NCBI RefSeq assembly: GCF_001411555.2
Contig: NC_049910.1
Span: 30,537,150-30,601,149, forward strand
Direction: 5' to 3'
Length of the DNA stretch: 64,000 nt
DNA from: Juglans regia
Taxonomy: Eukaryota; Streptophyta; Magnoliopsida; Fagales; Juglandaceae
Shown here in pieces: positions 1 to 10,873 of the stretch (position 1 is its first letter; every line of letters starts with the position of its first letter). The notes below the pieces were generated by a model, which was not told the origin of the DNA, searched no databases, and saw only the letters and a program-made list of their open reading frames with translations. Made by a program: the position numbers and the translations under genes.

Positions 1-566
1 CATTTGCAAATTTTCTCAAAGAAGAAGGCATTATTGCTCAGTATACAATGTCAGGTTCACCTCACCAAAATGGTGTTGCTAAGGTGAAACCGTACCCTTA
101 TCGATATGGTGAGAAGTATGCTCAGTAATTGTAATCTTGATTTATCTTTGTGGAGTGAGGCCTTAAAATTGTGGTGTATATCTTAAATAGGGTTCCATCT
201 AAGGTTGTTTCCAAAACACCATTTGAATTATGGAAAGGATGGAAACCTAGTTTAAGGCATATATGCATATGGGGTTGTCAAGCTGAAGTTAGGGTCTATA
301 ATCCACGACTAAAGAAATTGGATTCGAGGAAAGTCAGTTGCTATTTCATTGGCTATGTAGAAAATTCTAAGGGCTACAGCTTTTATTGTCCCTCACATAC
401 ACCCATAATTGTGGAAGCCAGAAATGCAAAGTTTATTGAACGTTTTGGAATAAGTGGGAGTAATGTTCCTCGAAAGATAGAGTGGGAGGAAACACGGAAT
501 TTAGATATTACATCCATGAATGAAAATGAAATGATTATCATTCAAGGAAATAATCTGACACCTTGA
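1..566 (+). pseudogene. Ty1/copia integrase fragment, left duplicon
   Basis: This is the C-terminal half of a copia integrase and it runs off the left edge of the window. It matches 32,640-33,205 of the better preserved copia copy at about 93-95% by eye. The early part, up to about position 130, is frameshifted. At the position of the third catalytic residue (NGVTERQ in the right copy) this copy reads NGVAK, so the catalytic Glu is lost. An open frame from about 171 to 566 keeps the hallmark stretch LNRVPSKVVSKTPFELWKG and the following conserved WGC region. Homology to copia stops near 566, where a short repeated CTGACACCTTGAT string marks a breakpoint. It is a dead fragment; any longer part lies outside the window. 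Confidence 0.9.
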
Positions 567-898
567 TTTGACCCTGACACCTTGATCGTGGGTGATCAGA
601 GGCAATCCATACTCTTATCGATCCCCACACAAGCGCGTCTTCTACCCCTTCCCACTATGGGCCTTCTAGGTCAGCCTGGCCCATGCTACCAAAGCGACCT
701 GGGACAATTCGTTCGGCCCACCCTAGGTCTAAGGGATTACTCCCCTCATAGTATCCTGCGAATTCCTAGGATATTTCTAGGGGATTACTGCCCTCACACA
801 AGCATTCCATTGTTTACTAAGAAATACTACTTTTAAGTTCTTTCAATTGTTTCAGTTAAGTGGTCTGCCTGGCACCTAAGAAATACTACTTTTAAGTT

Positions 899-1013
899 CG
901 TATGTCTGCCAAAAGGATCTTTGAGCATGTGGTCGACCTTGCAAGCCAGTTTAAGAAGAGTGATAATCCCTTACGTGAAGAATCTCTGGTTTTGGCCATG
1001 CTTTTGTGGTGAC
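899..1013 (+). other. unrecognised exon-like frame
   Basis: One frame reads through about 37 codons without a stop and ends in TGA. The composition looks like normal soluble protein: it contains KRIFEHVVDLASQFKK followed by SDNPLREESLVLAM. No start codon with context or splice site is obvious. It could be a host exon captured during rearrangement. I do not recognise the family. Confidence 0.25.
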
Positions 1014-1251
1014 ATATTTGGGTGATGAGCGAATTATTTAGGATATCAATTTTTTTATTTGTCATTTTAATTAAACGTAATAATGTTTACCCTTTGTGTA
1101 GTGTAAGGGCTTCAAAGGATTTAAAAAATTAAAAATAGAGTAAAGCAGATGGTAAAAAAGGCTTGAAGAACAAAAAAGTTTTCAAAAATTGGCGAATGAA
1201 ACGATGAAGTATAGTGAAACAGGGGATAATTTAGTATGAAAATGCAAACAC

Positions 1252-1353
1252 AATGGTGAAGTTATTACCAAAAAGAACATTTTGGAATGGAATTCCACTA
1301 AAGTACAAGGGCTAAATTCCATGATATTCTTTTTAGTAATAACTTCACCATTC
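1252..1353. repeat. inverted repeat (hairpin) of about 26-bp arms
   Basis: AATGGTGAAGTTATTACC plus AAAAAGAA (about 1,252-1,277) is repeated in inverted orientation at about 1,328-1,353 with one mismatch. Inner arms (GGAATGGAATTCC against AAATTCC) extend the pairing around a short loop. This could be a small foldback MITE; no target duplication could be fixed. Confidence 0.6.
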
Positions 1354-1376
1354 AATTCTTTTTAGTAACCATAGAG

Positions 1377-1450
1377 GATCTGATCTTTTATTTCTCTTGA
1401 ACAATGCTAAGCATCCTAATTTGGCTTTGAATTCTTAGGAAGGGAAAAAG
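1377..1450 (-). pseudogene. 3' tip of receptor-kinase tail fragment U1a, split by an LTR
   Basis: The 3' end of an LRR receptor-kinase coding region (C-terminal residues and stop, minus strand) matches 41,222-41,295 downstream of the LRR ORF. It ends abruptly at AAAAG, where the solo-LTR-like element 1,451-4,458 is inserted, and resumes at 4,464 with AAAAG duplicated. Confidence 0.8.
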
Positions 1451-4129
1451 TGTAACAACCCAATCCCAAAGGGGGAGAGAGTTACTTTCTGTCACTTAAA
1501 CTCACATCTCACAGTGCATATATAGACTTCAATTTCTCAATTACACATAAATCTCACTGTTTCTGATCAACTAATCCAATATAAATAATCTAAAAATACC
1601 ACAAAACTTCAAAAATAAACATCAACCTTCCGATAATCGTAGCAACCTTCTAAGCTTAATCCACCATGCTTAAATCATCTCACCCATACTCCTAGTCTTG
1701 ATTCTCAGCTGAAATATTCAAATTATCTGAAAAATATTGTGGAGATAAGGGGTAAATTATCAATAACTCAGTAGGTAGAGAACATATACTAGTATATAAA
1801 GATGAGACTTTTCACTAGTTCAGAATGGAGATCGCAACATTTCAGTTTCAATATGGAGATCGCAAAAATGTGTTATCAAAAAATCAGAGCAACATTTCAA
1901 ACAGTTCATATTCAAAGATCCTCTGACATAACATAACTGAACATCTTCTTCTTATCATGTCATCATATCATATCATATCACCATAACATATCATATTCCA
2001 TCTTTAACCCCCGTGGTAGGGTTTTCTAATACCCAGTGGCCAAATCAGGTAGTATCAGAATGTTTTCCTTATTCATTCTCAGAGCTCCAAGTATGCACAC
2101 AGAAAATAACATGCAGAAAAATCACTCTATTTCCAAAGTGGGTGCACTCATATCATAGATGTTGGTACCAATCATGTAACAAATTAGAGCCATCTTATCA
2201 GAACCAGAAACAAGATCAGAAAGTCATGCCAAAGATTTTTCAGATGTCATATCATATCAAATAGAAACCTGAATATTTTCTTATCATTTTCATATAAACG
2301 AAACGGATTTAGAGCATCTTCATATAACATGTACAAATTTCACAAATTTCATATTTGCTCTTTTGCACATTTCAAAAGCAGCAAGTCAAAATATTTCTCA
2401 TGTCTACACTAGTCATGTCAGAAAACACTTTCTCTTTTATATAGACTTTATGAGTAATGCAGAACACATAATTGAGGTTATTTTCACTTTTCTTTTCAAA
2501 ACAAATCGAGCACATTTTTCATAAAATCAACATTAGTTCATTTTTTTATGCAAAGTATAGCATAGGAACCCCGCTTACTTGTACTTTTTAACTTTTCTGA
2601 ATTCTCTCACAATTGTGCTAAATGAATATCAACCGTTACCTATAAAATAGTTGCACGACTTGTGTGGATTTCCAATTGTAAATATATTTCATAATTAAAG
2701 CCGAAGAATGAAAGAATCTATTTTCCTTTAACTTCTAAAATCCTCGAACACTGAATTACCATTTCCTCCAAATACTGATTTTCACATAATTTTCTCCAAA
2801 CAATTACACGATTAAATCCTAAGATCATATTACTCATAAATTGGTCTTAGAATATTATCATGCAAGCACAAGATCTTGATACCAAACTATACATATTAAA
2901 TTCATGATATCCACCCATGGCCTGTAAACCTCTGAGCCCATAACCCAAAACAAAATAGCATACTAATTTCTAGAAATAATTAAACCCAAGGCCGCCTAAG
3001 AAATCAACTTCCTCATAAAATTGGGCTCACTAGAAACTCACAAAATCAAGCCCAGAGCACATGAACATTCAAACCCATCAGACCCTAATAGTCATATATG
3101 GCCTTGAGGTAATTACACACACTAGCACTATTGCTAAGTGTCCTCATCTAAAAGCCAACATATGAGAGAAAAAGATTATGCAGTAGATGCTCACCTAGTA
3201 GTAACCAGGCACTTAGCAAAGGAAATCCAACGGCTGGCAGAGATGAAATCATGGCGGCCTCCTTCGTGGCACATGGTGGAGTTCAGAGAGAGAGAAAAAG
3301 AGAGAGTGGTGGCTTAAGCACCTCAATGGGGGAGCTGCTTTGTTTTTGGCAAGGGGAAACAGAGGCCCCTTGGTGTGCAATGGTGGCTTGGGTTTCATGG
3401 TGCAAGTTGGCGGTAGTGTGGAGCTCCCGATGCGAAGTGGTGGCTATAACCAAGGGAAGGTGGGAGAGGCTTGCTTGGTGGTGTTGCATGAACTGGAAGA
3501 CTGTGGGTGTGAGAGGCGTGAGGTGGTGTTCATTTGCTTAGGTACTGATGGCGAAGTTACGGCATGGCAGCAGCATGCGGTTGCATGGTTTTCTGAGTGC
3601 AAGTGTTCTGGTTGTGGTGATGTGGGGAAGAAACGTGCAAACTGGAGGGGCGGTGGTCGTGAAGTGCTTGTTGTTGGTTTCCAATGTGGTTTGTTGATTG
3701 GGTACTGAACGATGGGTGGCCTACGACTGAGCGGTAATTAGCTTCACATCATTTCTCCAAGTGTGCTATGATCATGGTTGAGATGGATCTGTTCTGAGTT
3801 GCACAAAATAGGCCTTCAGTTGGTCTAATCCAACGAGGGTGGTGTTGCCGTAGGGTGGTTTCTGTGATCTGTTGTGTGTGGGATGACTGCTAGTGTGGAC
3901 TAGAGGGTTGTTGGTGCATGTAGGGGTAGCGATGTGGGTGGAGGCTTGCAGGTTGGTGTTAAACGGTGTTGGGGTAGTGTGGGTCTATGGTGGTGTAAGG
4001 TAGAGGCTTTAGGCAGTGGGCCCGACGGCTTCCTTCATGCAAAAGTAGGGTGGTTCTCGTGGCTGCCGATTGAGAAGAGTAGACAAGGAGGTGAAAATAA
4101 AATTGAGAGAGAGACCAAGAGGAAGAAAC

Positions 4130-4182
<53 letters not shown>

Positions 4183-4458
4183 TATGTTGAGAAGATAATT
4201 TGAGGGTGAAGAAAAGAAAATTAAACTGAAGGGGTGTGGGCAAAAAGTGGATAAAAAGTGGGATTCATGGAAGAAGAAATGGGGGAGCAACTAACGTGAG
4301 GAGAAGATTTCGGGGGGAAACAAACCGTCGGGATAGTGCATGGGTTCGGGGAAGAAGAAACTGAAAGGAGGAGTCTTTCCCGAAAAAGACAACCTGTGGG
4401 TCTTCTGGGCTAGGCTATTCCTGAGCTTGGGTTGTCGGCTTGGGCTCTGGGTATTACA
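1451..4458 (-). mobile_element. solo-LTR-like element A with 5-bp target duplication
   Basis: The element starts TGTAACAACCCA and ends TGGGTATTACA, so the ends are imperfect inverted repeats with TG..CA termini. It is flanked by a perfect AAAAG duplication (1,446-1,450 and 4,459-4,463). Paralogous kinase fragments near 5,170 and 41,285 have the uninterrupted site. Length is 3,008 bp. It has no gag or pol motif; the open frames between 3,251 and 4,290 are low-complexity or antisense and not believable genes. Read on the minus strand it begins TGTAATACCC, as many plant gypsy LTRs do, has a (CT)n tract, then a splice-donor-like site near 2,575, then AT-rich sequence. Related copies are at 35,257, 20,792 and 48,616. 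The alternative to a solo LTR is a non-autonomous element. Confidence 0.8.
4134..4180. repeat. (GA)n microsatellite inside element A
   Basis: About 23 uninterrupted GA dinucleotides. The paralogous tract in element B (about 37,835-37,886) is interrupted by AAA and GTG variants. Confidence 0.95.
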
Positions 4459-4463
4459 AAAAG

Positions 4464-5127
4464 CATCTCTGTTGCCGCATTATTTTCTCCATTTCTGACT
4501 GGCTAGTTGCATAGCAGCAAAACCTTCAGAACCGCTTTGATGGATGGCTTGGTAGAAGGCTATGTGCCAGTACAATAGAGTCAAGTCTGAAAACATGACA
4601 CATTTCATTTAAGTGACAGGGCTCTTGGACCTCTTCATCCAAGGCATCATCTATAGGTTTTCCATCTTGAATGTTTGCAATGCCCATTTGTCTAGGGATG
4701 TGTATTCATCACCATCATTGACTTTCCTCTTGGTTGTCAGTTCCAGAAGGATAATCCAAAAATTGCATACATTGATCTTCTCATTAATTCTGGTTGTCCA
4801 AGCATACTCTGCATTTCAATTCAACAACATAAAGCTAAGCCAAACTTCTGGTGATGGAAAAAGAGGAAAACATCATCAATAAAAGGAAACTTGAAAATTT
4901 ATATAGTTACACACCTGTAGCTATGTAGCCCAAAGAGCCAGCCACTGCTAACATCGTAGCCAGTTCTCCCTCCTTATCCAACATCTTTGCTAGTCCAAAA
5001 TCAGATATTCGTGTGTTGAAATCAAGATCTAAAAAGATGTTGCTTGAATTCACATCTCGATGAATAATGGGTAGTAAGCAATCATGATACATATAGGAGA
5101 GCCCCTGGGCAGCTCCAACTTCACATC
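4464..5127 (-). pseudogene. LRR receptor-kinase tail fragment U1a
   Basis: Minus strand. The end of the first kinase exon lies at about 5,127-4,914, and a short GT-AG intron of about 100 bp separates it from the second exon down to 4,464, interrupted after that by element A. Visible kinase motifs are [17 protein letters not shown] (catalytic loop), ISDFGLAK (DFG) and GSLGYIA. The second exon carries the decayed subdomain IX-XI region with frameshifts. It has no ATP-binding lobe and no LRRs, so it is a fragment. It is directly joined to fragment U1b, and the same pair occurs in the right duplicon (38,163-39,524), so the pairing predates the duplication. Confidence 0.85.
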
Positions 5128-5827
5128 TCTTGAACAATGTTGAGCATCCTCATTTGGCTTTGAATTCCATAGGAAGGGAAAAGCATCTTAGTTTCCTCAT
5201 TCTTCTCTCCATTTCTGACTGGTTGGCTGCACTAGAGCAAAACCTTTAGAACCTCTTTCCTGGATGGCATGGTAGAAGGCAGTGTGCCAGTACAATAGAG
5301 TCCAAGTCTGAAAACATGACACATTTATTCAAGTGATAGGGCTCCTTGACCTGCCCATCCAAGGCATCACCTATAGGTTTTCCATCTTGAATGTGTCGCA
5401 ATGCCCATTCAACTAGGGATGTGTGTTCATCACCATCTTTGGCTTTCCTTTCAGTTGTAAGTTCCAAAAGGATAACCCCGAAGTTGTAAACATCGATGTT
5501 TACATTAACTCTTGTTGTGCGAGCATACTCTACATTTCAATTAAATAACACAAGTTAAGCCAAACTTCTAGTGATGGAAAAAGAGGAAACATCATCAATA
5601 AAAAGAAACTTGGAAATTTATATTGTCCCACACCTGAAGCTATGTAGCCAAAAGAGCCCTCCATGATTGACATTGTAGCCAGTTCTCCCTCCTTGATCAA
5701 GATCTTTGCTAGACCAAGATTAGCTATTTGTGCATTGAAATTGAGATAAAAAAAAGGATGTTGCTTGACTTCACATCTCAATGAACAATGGTTAGTGATC
5801 TGTCAAGGTGCATATAGGAGAGCCCCT
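5128..5827 (-). pseudogene. LRR receptor-kinase tail fragment U1b
   Basis: A second copy of the same kinase tail lies next to U1a. The second exon (about 5,525-5,140) includes GDEHTSLVEWALRHIQDGKP and a frameshifted C terminus. A small intron follows, then the end of the first exon at about 5,800-5,640, with ANLGLAK where DFGLAK is expected, so the metal-binding Asp of DFG is lost. The fragment stops at 5,827, where hAT sequence begins; the same junction is found at 39,524/39,525. Confidence 0.85.
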
Positions 5828-6541
5828 AAAAAATTATTGGTTCAACCAAACATTAGGCGATGAGAGAGGTGAGGAATTTGTTACACTCCTCAAGAGGGAT
5901 ATGGAATAAGTATGAACAATATGTTACATTTGGTGGTGGGTGCATAACTGGGTCTAAGTCAACTCCCCGTAGTAAAGGTTGTGCATCAATGGGGAGTAGT
6001 AGTACCTGTACAATTGATCCCTAGGCCTTTTTGAAAAACTTCCATAAAGAGCGAAAATCAGCATCCTTGATGTATTGTAAGTTGGAGATAGAAAGGTATT
6101 TGTTGCAGGATGTTGAGGTTCTTAAGGAGAGTTTCGACATTTTAATTTGGTGGAAGGTCAACTTCACCAAATATCTGGTTCTTGCTCTAATGGCGAGGGA
6201 TATATTGGTCATTCTAATCACCACCGTAGCATCTGAGTTTACATTTAGCACAAGAGGCCGTGTCCTCGATCTGTTTAGGAGTTCTTTGGTTCCTAGAACT
6301 GTAGAGGCTCTTGTGTGCGCGAAAAACTTGTTGAAATCCACTCCTATATGCTTGAGTCAAAATTATTCGGATACCATTGATGATGCGGAGAGCTATAAGT
6401 TAGACTCAGGTAAAGTATTTAGAGACTTTTTTAGTTGTTATATATGTTGATTTTGACATTTTGTGATACTAACCTCCTATACTTTAACATCTTAATGCAG
6501 AATTAGCCACTATGGCGAGCTTACTTCATGAAGATGATTGA
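5828..6541 (+). pseudogene. hAT transposase C-terminal (dimerisation) fragment
   Basis: Plus strand. The reading frame shows the hAT dimerisation region: FDILIWWKVN, then LMARDILVILITTVASEF, then FSTRGRVLDLFRSSLVP and RTVEALVCAKNLL. A GT-AG intron (about 6,410-6,500) interrupts the end, followed by ELATMASLLHEDD and a stop. The catalytic region and BED finger are absent and upstream frames contain stops. The right duplicon copy (39,550-40,240) is about 93% identical. It is a 5'-truncated, inactive transposase remnant inside the larger hAT fragment ending at 7,516. Confidence 0.85.
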
Positions 6542-7516
6542 GGTTTGAGTTACTTACTTGGCAATAGCTCTATGATTGAGGTTGTGTTGTTCTTAACCTG
6601 TTGTTTTGTTATATATTGCTCATGTTGGATATGGTGTTGCTAGCTGTGTTGCACTATTATTCTTGGCTTTAGACCAAAGGGCTAAAGGTCCAAAGGACAC
6701 ATGAGACTTCAAACGAGTTAGATAGGTTTAATTTTTTCAAAAATAAAATTGCTTGAAGCTTCTGGCCAGCTAGTATACATCAACTTTTGATTTTCCTATA
6801 TTGATATATTATGTAGGTCCAAAAATATTTTTCTAACTAAAATCTTTTCATATTTTTTTTTCAGATACAACTTGGAAGTTGGAATGGTAGTGTGGCACTT
6901 GGAACATTTAAAGTATTTTGGTTCATTTGTTGCCTTGTTAGGCAATTATATTTCTTGTTGGAAACATTTAATTCTATTGGCACTTAGAAAATGTTTGGTT
7001 TCTTTTTTTGTCAGAATTGGAACTTAGAAAATGACAGCTGTAGTCGTTGTAAGAAAATATTATTATAATTGATGTGGATGATGGTTGTGGTCTTGTGGAT
7101 GATTATGGATGTGGTTGATGGATGATGGGTGTGGATGTTTATTGTAGTGATTAGTTGAATGCGGTTGATGGATGATGAGAGTGGGTGTTTACTGTAGTTA
7201 TTAGTCCTTTTTAATATTTTTTAATTTTTGGAAGCATGTTAGTATGTTAGTTGTTTTTATTTTTAATGTTTTTAGTAAAATTGAAGCAAAAGTGAATTAT
7301 TTACTTTGGATTGTAAATTTTGAACAAATTTATTTAAAAGCTCACACAAAAAATTCTTTTTAAAAAAGTGTACCAAATATGAAGTTGAAAACAGTAAAAA
7401 AAACCAAAAATCTGACTCCACTCCGACAATTCGGAGTCGGAGTCAGAGCGGAGGATGAACATCTCGGAGTCGAAGGATGGGCATTTAGACTCCGACTTGG
7501 TCGATGCTCAGCCCTA
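5828..7516 (+). mobile_element. 5'-truncated hAT transposon, 3' half
   Basis: It comprises the transposase C-terminal remnant, an AT-rich 3' region, subterminal CGGAGTCGGAGT-type repeats at about 7,420-7,500 and a terminal TGCTCAGCCCTA (7,505-7,516), typical of hAT ends (TAGGGCTGAGCA inverted). The flanking AACCATAT corresponds to the 3' flank of the kinase fragment, so the element landed in receptor-kinase 3' sequence. The 5' end and its target duplication are missing. The right copy is 39,525-41,209. Confidence 0.8.
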
Positions 7517-7544
7517 AACCATATAGGATCTAGTCTTTTATTTC

Positions 7545-8184
7545 TCTTTTTTTTTTTTTTTTTTTTTTTATAAGAAAGAGGACGGGACCCCAATTTTATT
7601 GATAGCCCTCACTTGTGGCGGAGGAAAACCGTGGTTACAAACAAATACCTGGAGGATACAAATTATCATTTCAAGACCCAGGTATCAAAAGACACAAACA
7701 GACCAACCAAACCAAAATACACAGTAGTGCAAATTACAATAACACAAAACATAAACAAACCTAGAAACAACCAAACCTGCAAGAAAGAGCACACAAACAA
7801 ATAGTAATAGTCAAAGAATAAAAGAAACCATAGAAAACCAAAAAACCAAGGACAAACCTATGAGATGCGAATATAAGGCAACCCACTCCTGTCCGTACGA
7901 AGAATCCCTTTTAACGGAGTCGGCATATCACTTTCATCCCCCCAATCTCGGTTTAAACCTCCAGCACCCTTCTTGGCCAGAAGATCAGCCACAACATTAC
8001 CTTCACGAAAAATGTGGTGAATACGATAATCCATGCAACGAAGATAGTCATGTAATTCATCCCAAAAATCCTCAAGATACCAGATATTGCAAGTCCCTTT
8101 AATAATCCAATTGACAAGCAACTGAGAGTCCGTCTCAATCTCAACACGAAAAAACCCAAGATGATAGCATCTACGGATCCCTAG
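7545..8184 (-). mobile_element. 5'-truncated LINE with RNase H domain and poly(A)
   Basis: Minus strand. The poly(A) appears as a T-run at about 7,547-7,569, preceded in transcript sense by a short 3' UTR. The frame at about 8,160-7,858 encodes the end of a LINE RNase H domain: EIETDSQLLVNWI (catalytic Asp in ETDS) and REGNVVADLLAKKG. Everything upstream is absent, as usual for 5'-truncated LINEs. The right duplicon at 41,239/41,240 is the empty site, so the insertion occurred after the duplication or was lost there. No clean target duplication was found. Confidence 0.85.
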
Positions 8185-8658
8185 GAACAGTGCTCAACAT
8201 CCTCATTTGGCTTTGAATTCCTTAGGAAGGGAAAAACATCTCAATTGCCGCATTCTTCTCTCCATTTCTGACTGGCTGACAGCATTGGAGCAAAACCTTG
8301 AGAACCTTTTTCATGGATGGTCTGGTAGAAGGTTGTGTGCCAGAAGGATAACCCCGAAGTTGTAAACATCGATCTTCTCATTAATTCTTGTTGGGCGAGC
8401 ATACTCTGCATTTCAATTCAGCAACACAAACTAATCCAAACTTCTGGTGATGGAACAAGATGAAAACATAATCAATAAAATGAAACTTGGAAATCTATAT
8501 TGTCACACACCAGGAGCTATGTAGCCAAAAGAGCCAGCCACAGCTAACATTGTAGCCGGTTCTCCCTCCTTGACCAACATCTTTACTAGACCAAAATCAG
8601 CTATTTGTGCATTGAAATTGAGATCTAAAAGGATGTTGTTTGACTTCACATCTCGATG
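8185..8658 (-). pseudogene. receptor-kinase tail fragment U3 (left-copy remnant of the LRR gene)
   Basis: Minus strand. Kinase second exon, intron and the end of the first exon match 41,240-41,871 downstream of the LRR ORF in the right duplicon. About 110 bp of the second exon is missing. The first-exon part keeps the 18-bp stretch after the catalytic loop that the right copy has lost. It ends at 8,658, where sequence jumps to the equivalent of 45,247, so the whole LRR region is deleted in this copy. Confidence 0.85.
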
Positions 8659-8761
8659 TTTATATCAAAAATATGTTTATATTAATAACTTAATATTAAT
8701 GTTCATATTTAAGATTAAGATTAAGATTAAGATTTTATGTTATATTAATTTTATGTTATAA
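8659..8761. repeat. AT-rich repeat unit R, first part, with TTAAGA expansion
   Basis: The block matches 45,247-45,345 and 16,730-16,790. A TTAAGA hexamer is repeated about four times near 8,708-8,735; the paralogues have one or two units. The LINE insertion at 8,762 splits this repeat from 12,514 onward. Confidence 0.75.
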
Positions 8762-8797
8762 TTTTTTTTTTTTTGAAATAGAAGTACTCATATATAT

Positions 8798-10873
8798 TCA
8801 TGAATAATGTTGGCAATCAGCCATTACAAGATCAGAAATAGAAGAACAAACAGAATCAATATCAATTCTTTCTTCATCTAGCGATACTACAGCTCTTGCA
8901 AGTGCATGTGCAACTTGGTTGGCATTTCTCTTAACATGTACCACCCTCCAATCAGTACCATCCAACAGTTTTATAATATCTGCTATGATTGGATTTTTAC
9001 TATAATCAAGCTCCCTTCGGTTATGAATTGCAGACACAACATTTGAAGAATCTCCTTCAAACAAGCACTTAAGCAGCCCGAGATCCTTACATAGTTTTAC
9101 TGCTTCAAACAACCCCCTTGCTTCAGCTATATCTGCATTGGAACAGAAAAACAGAGGCTTCATTAAGCTTAGTAACACAGATCCTTCCCGGTCTCTAAGC
9201 ACAATTCCAATTCCAATCTTATTTGCTTGATTATGCACTGCAATATCCCAGTTGATTTTGATATACCCCTCAGTTGGTCCTTCCCATCTTACTGCAATAT
9301 TTGAACCTGAGACAAGGTTACTAGTAGTGGCCTCCATAGCTTGCTGATATAGATCACATTCATGTATAGCATGCTGAAATAAAATTCTGGGTGAAATAAA
9401 CTGCTCTTGATGAATTAAGGAATTCCTTCTATGCCATAATGCACGTGCTACATATGCAAAACAAGCAAGATCCCTTCCTTTCAACCTATCAAGCATCTGT
9501 TTAAATATCTGAGCAAAATCAACATCAGTAACAGCCATTTTCTGCATACCCTTATCACCCATCATCCAAACATCCATTGCAGCAGGACATGCCCATAGAA
9601 TATGCCCAGCGGATTCAGGTTCTAACAAACAGATAGGACATAAATTACTTGCAATCACCTTTCTTTTATAAAGATTCACCTTAGTTGGAAGTGAATCTGA
9701 AATAGCTCTCCACATGAAATTCTTGACAGAGTTAGCAACAGGTAAAGCCCACAGTTCTTTCCAACAGGGATCATACTCAGCTCGGGTAGAGGTCTCACCA
9801 AAACCACTGCAGGTTGTTTCCATATAGAGATGATAAGCACTTCTGACAGAAAATAAGCCATTGTTAGTCCCTCTCCATACCAGTCTATCTGGATTTCCCA
9901 ACACACTAATTAGAATCTGTAAAATTGCTGCAGCCTCCGTTTCATTAAAAACAGACTGGACCAGTTGGACATTCCACCAAGCATTCTGTTTATCAATTAA
10001 TTCCTCAACCAAAGCATTAGAATCCAAAGTCTGTATTTGAGATTGGATCATACCCGAGTTGGTCCTTGGAATCCATCTATCGTGCCATATATGAATCTGA
10101 CTGCCATTCCCCACCCTCCAAATGAGACCATCATTAAGAATCTTTATGGCTTGCCAAATGCTTTTCCACATATAGGAAGGTCTTGACCCCAAGTTTGCCT
10201 GCAACACTGAAGATGAAGGAAAATATTTTGCTTTAAAAATTCTGCTAGGCAGGCTGTTTGGGTTTGTGAGGAATCGCCAAGCCTGTTTAGCTAATAAAGC
10301 CATGTTAAAACCAGCAAGGTCTCTGAACCCACATCCTCCTTTTGGTTTACCAGTACATAAAACATGCCAAGATTTCCAATGCATTTTATTTTTATCTTCC
10401 ATACCACTCCACCAGAAATTAGAGATTAAAGAATTCAACTTCTGACATAAGGATTTGGGCAAAAGGAACACACTCATACAGTATGTAGGAACTGACTGAA
10501 GCACAGCCTTAATAAGGACTTCCCTTCCAGCTTGAGATAAAAACCTATTTTTCCAATTGCCAATCTTACTTTGTTCTTTGCTCACAATAGACTGAAAAGC
10601 CCTCATTCTGGATTTTCCTACCAAACAAGGCAGCCCCAGATATTTTTCCATGTTTGAGGTGTCATTTAAACCAGCAATCTCCTTTATAAAAGCTCTAGTT
10701 GAGGCTTTTGTGTTTCTGCTGAAAAAGAGAGAGGTCTTATCTCTATTGAGCAATTGGCCAGAGGCATTTTCATAAATGCCCAAAATGTGATTCAATCTTC
10801 CCCATTCCACCATATTGGCTTGACAAAACATCAAGCTATCATCTGCAAAAAATAGATGATTCATGGATAACAC
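8798..10873 (-). pseudogene. LINE ORF2 C-terminal RT, zinc-binding region and RNase H
   Basis: This is an open frame of 691 codons. Residues about 4-14 hold the RT catalytic core HLFFADDSLMF. The thumb with QSVPTYCMSVFLLPK and WHDRWIP follows. Residues about 370-430 are the zf-RVT region (LWALPVANSVKNFMWR, then CPICLLEPESAGHILWACP). From about 540 to 690 lies an RNase H domain with INWDIAV, AEARGLFEAV, FEGDSSNVVSAI and NANQVAHALA. The catalytic residues look preserved although the upstream ORF is broken. It ends close to the poly(A) at 8,775. Confidence 0.9.

Larger units (their letters stand above)
567..1372. other. unassigned spacer between copia fragment and kinase fragment
   Basis: The segment has no match elsewhere in the window. 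It holds a 24-bp direct repeat (CTAAGAAATACTACTTTTAA with flanking bases, near 817 and 876), a short exon-like frame (899-1,013) and an inverted repeat (1,252-1,353), both listed separately. The open frame 582-836 has no recognisable motif and I do not call it a gene. The right duplicon has copia pol and LTR sequence here instead. Confidence 0.5.

Noticed and set aside
3251..4290. Several open frames on both strands in the G-rich/GA-rich part of element A and the equivalent part of element B
   Set aside because: The frames differ between the two copies by frameshifts, include (GA)n read as protein and lack any domain; they are by-products of low stop-codon density in G-rich sequence.
7517..8200. 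Perfect LINE target duplication around the truncated LINE
   Set aside because: Only weak partial matches were found; the insertion seems to have removed a few bases at the target.
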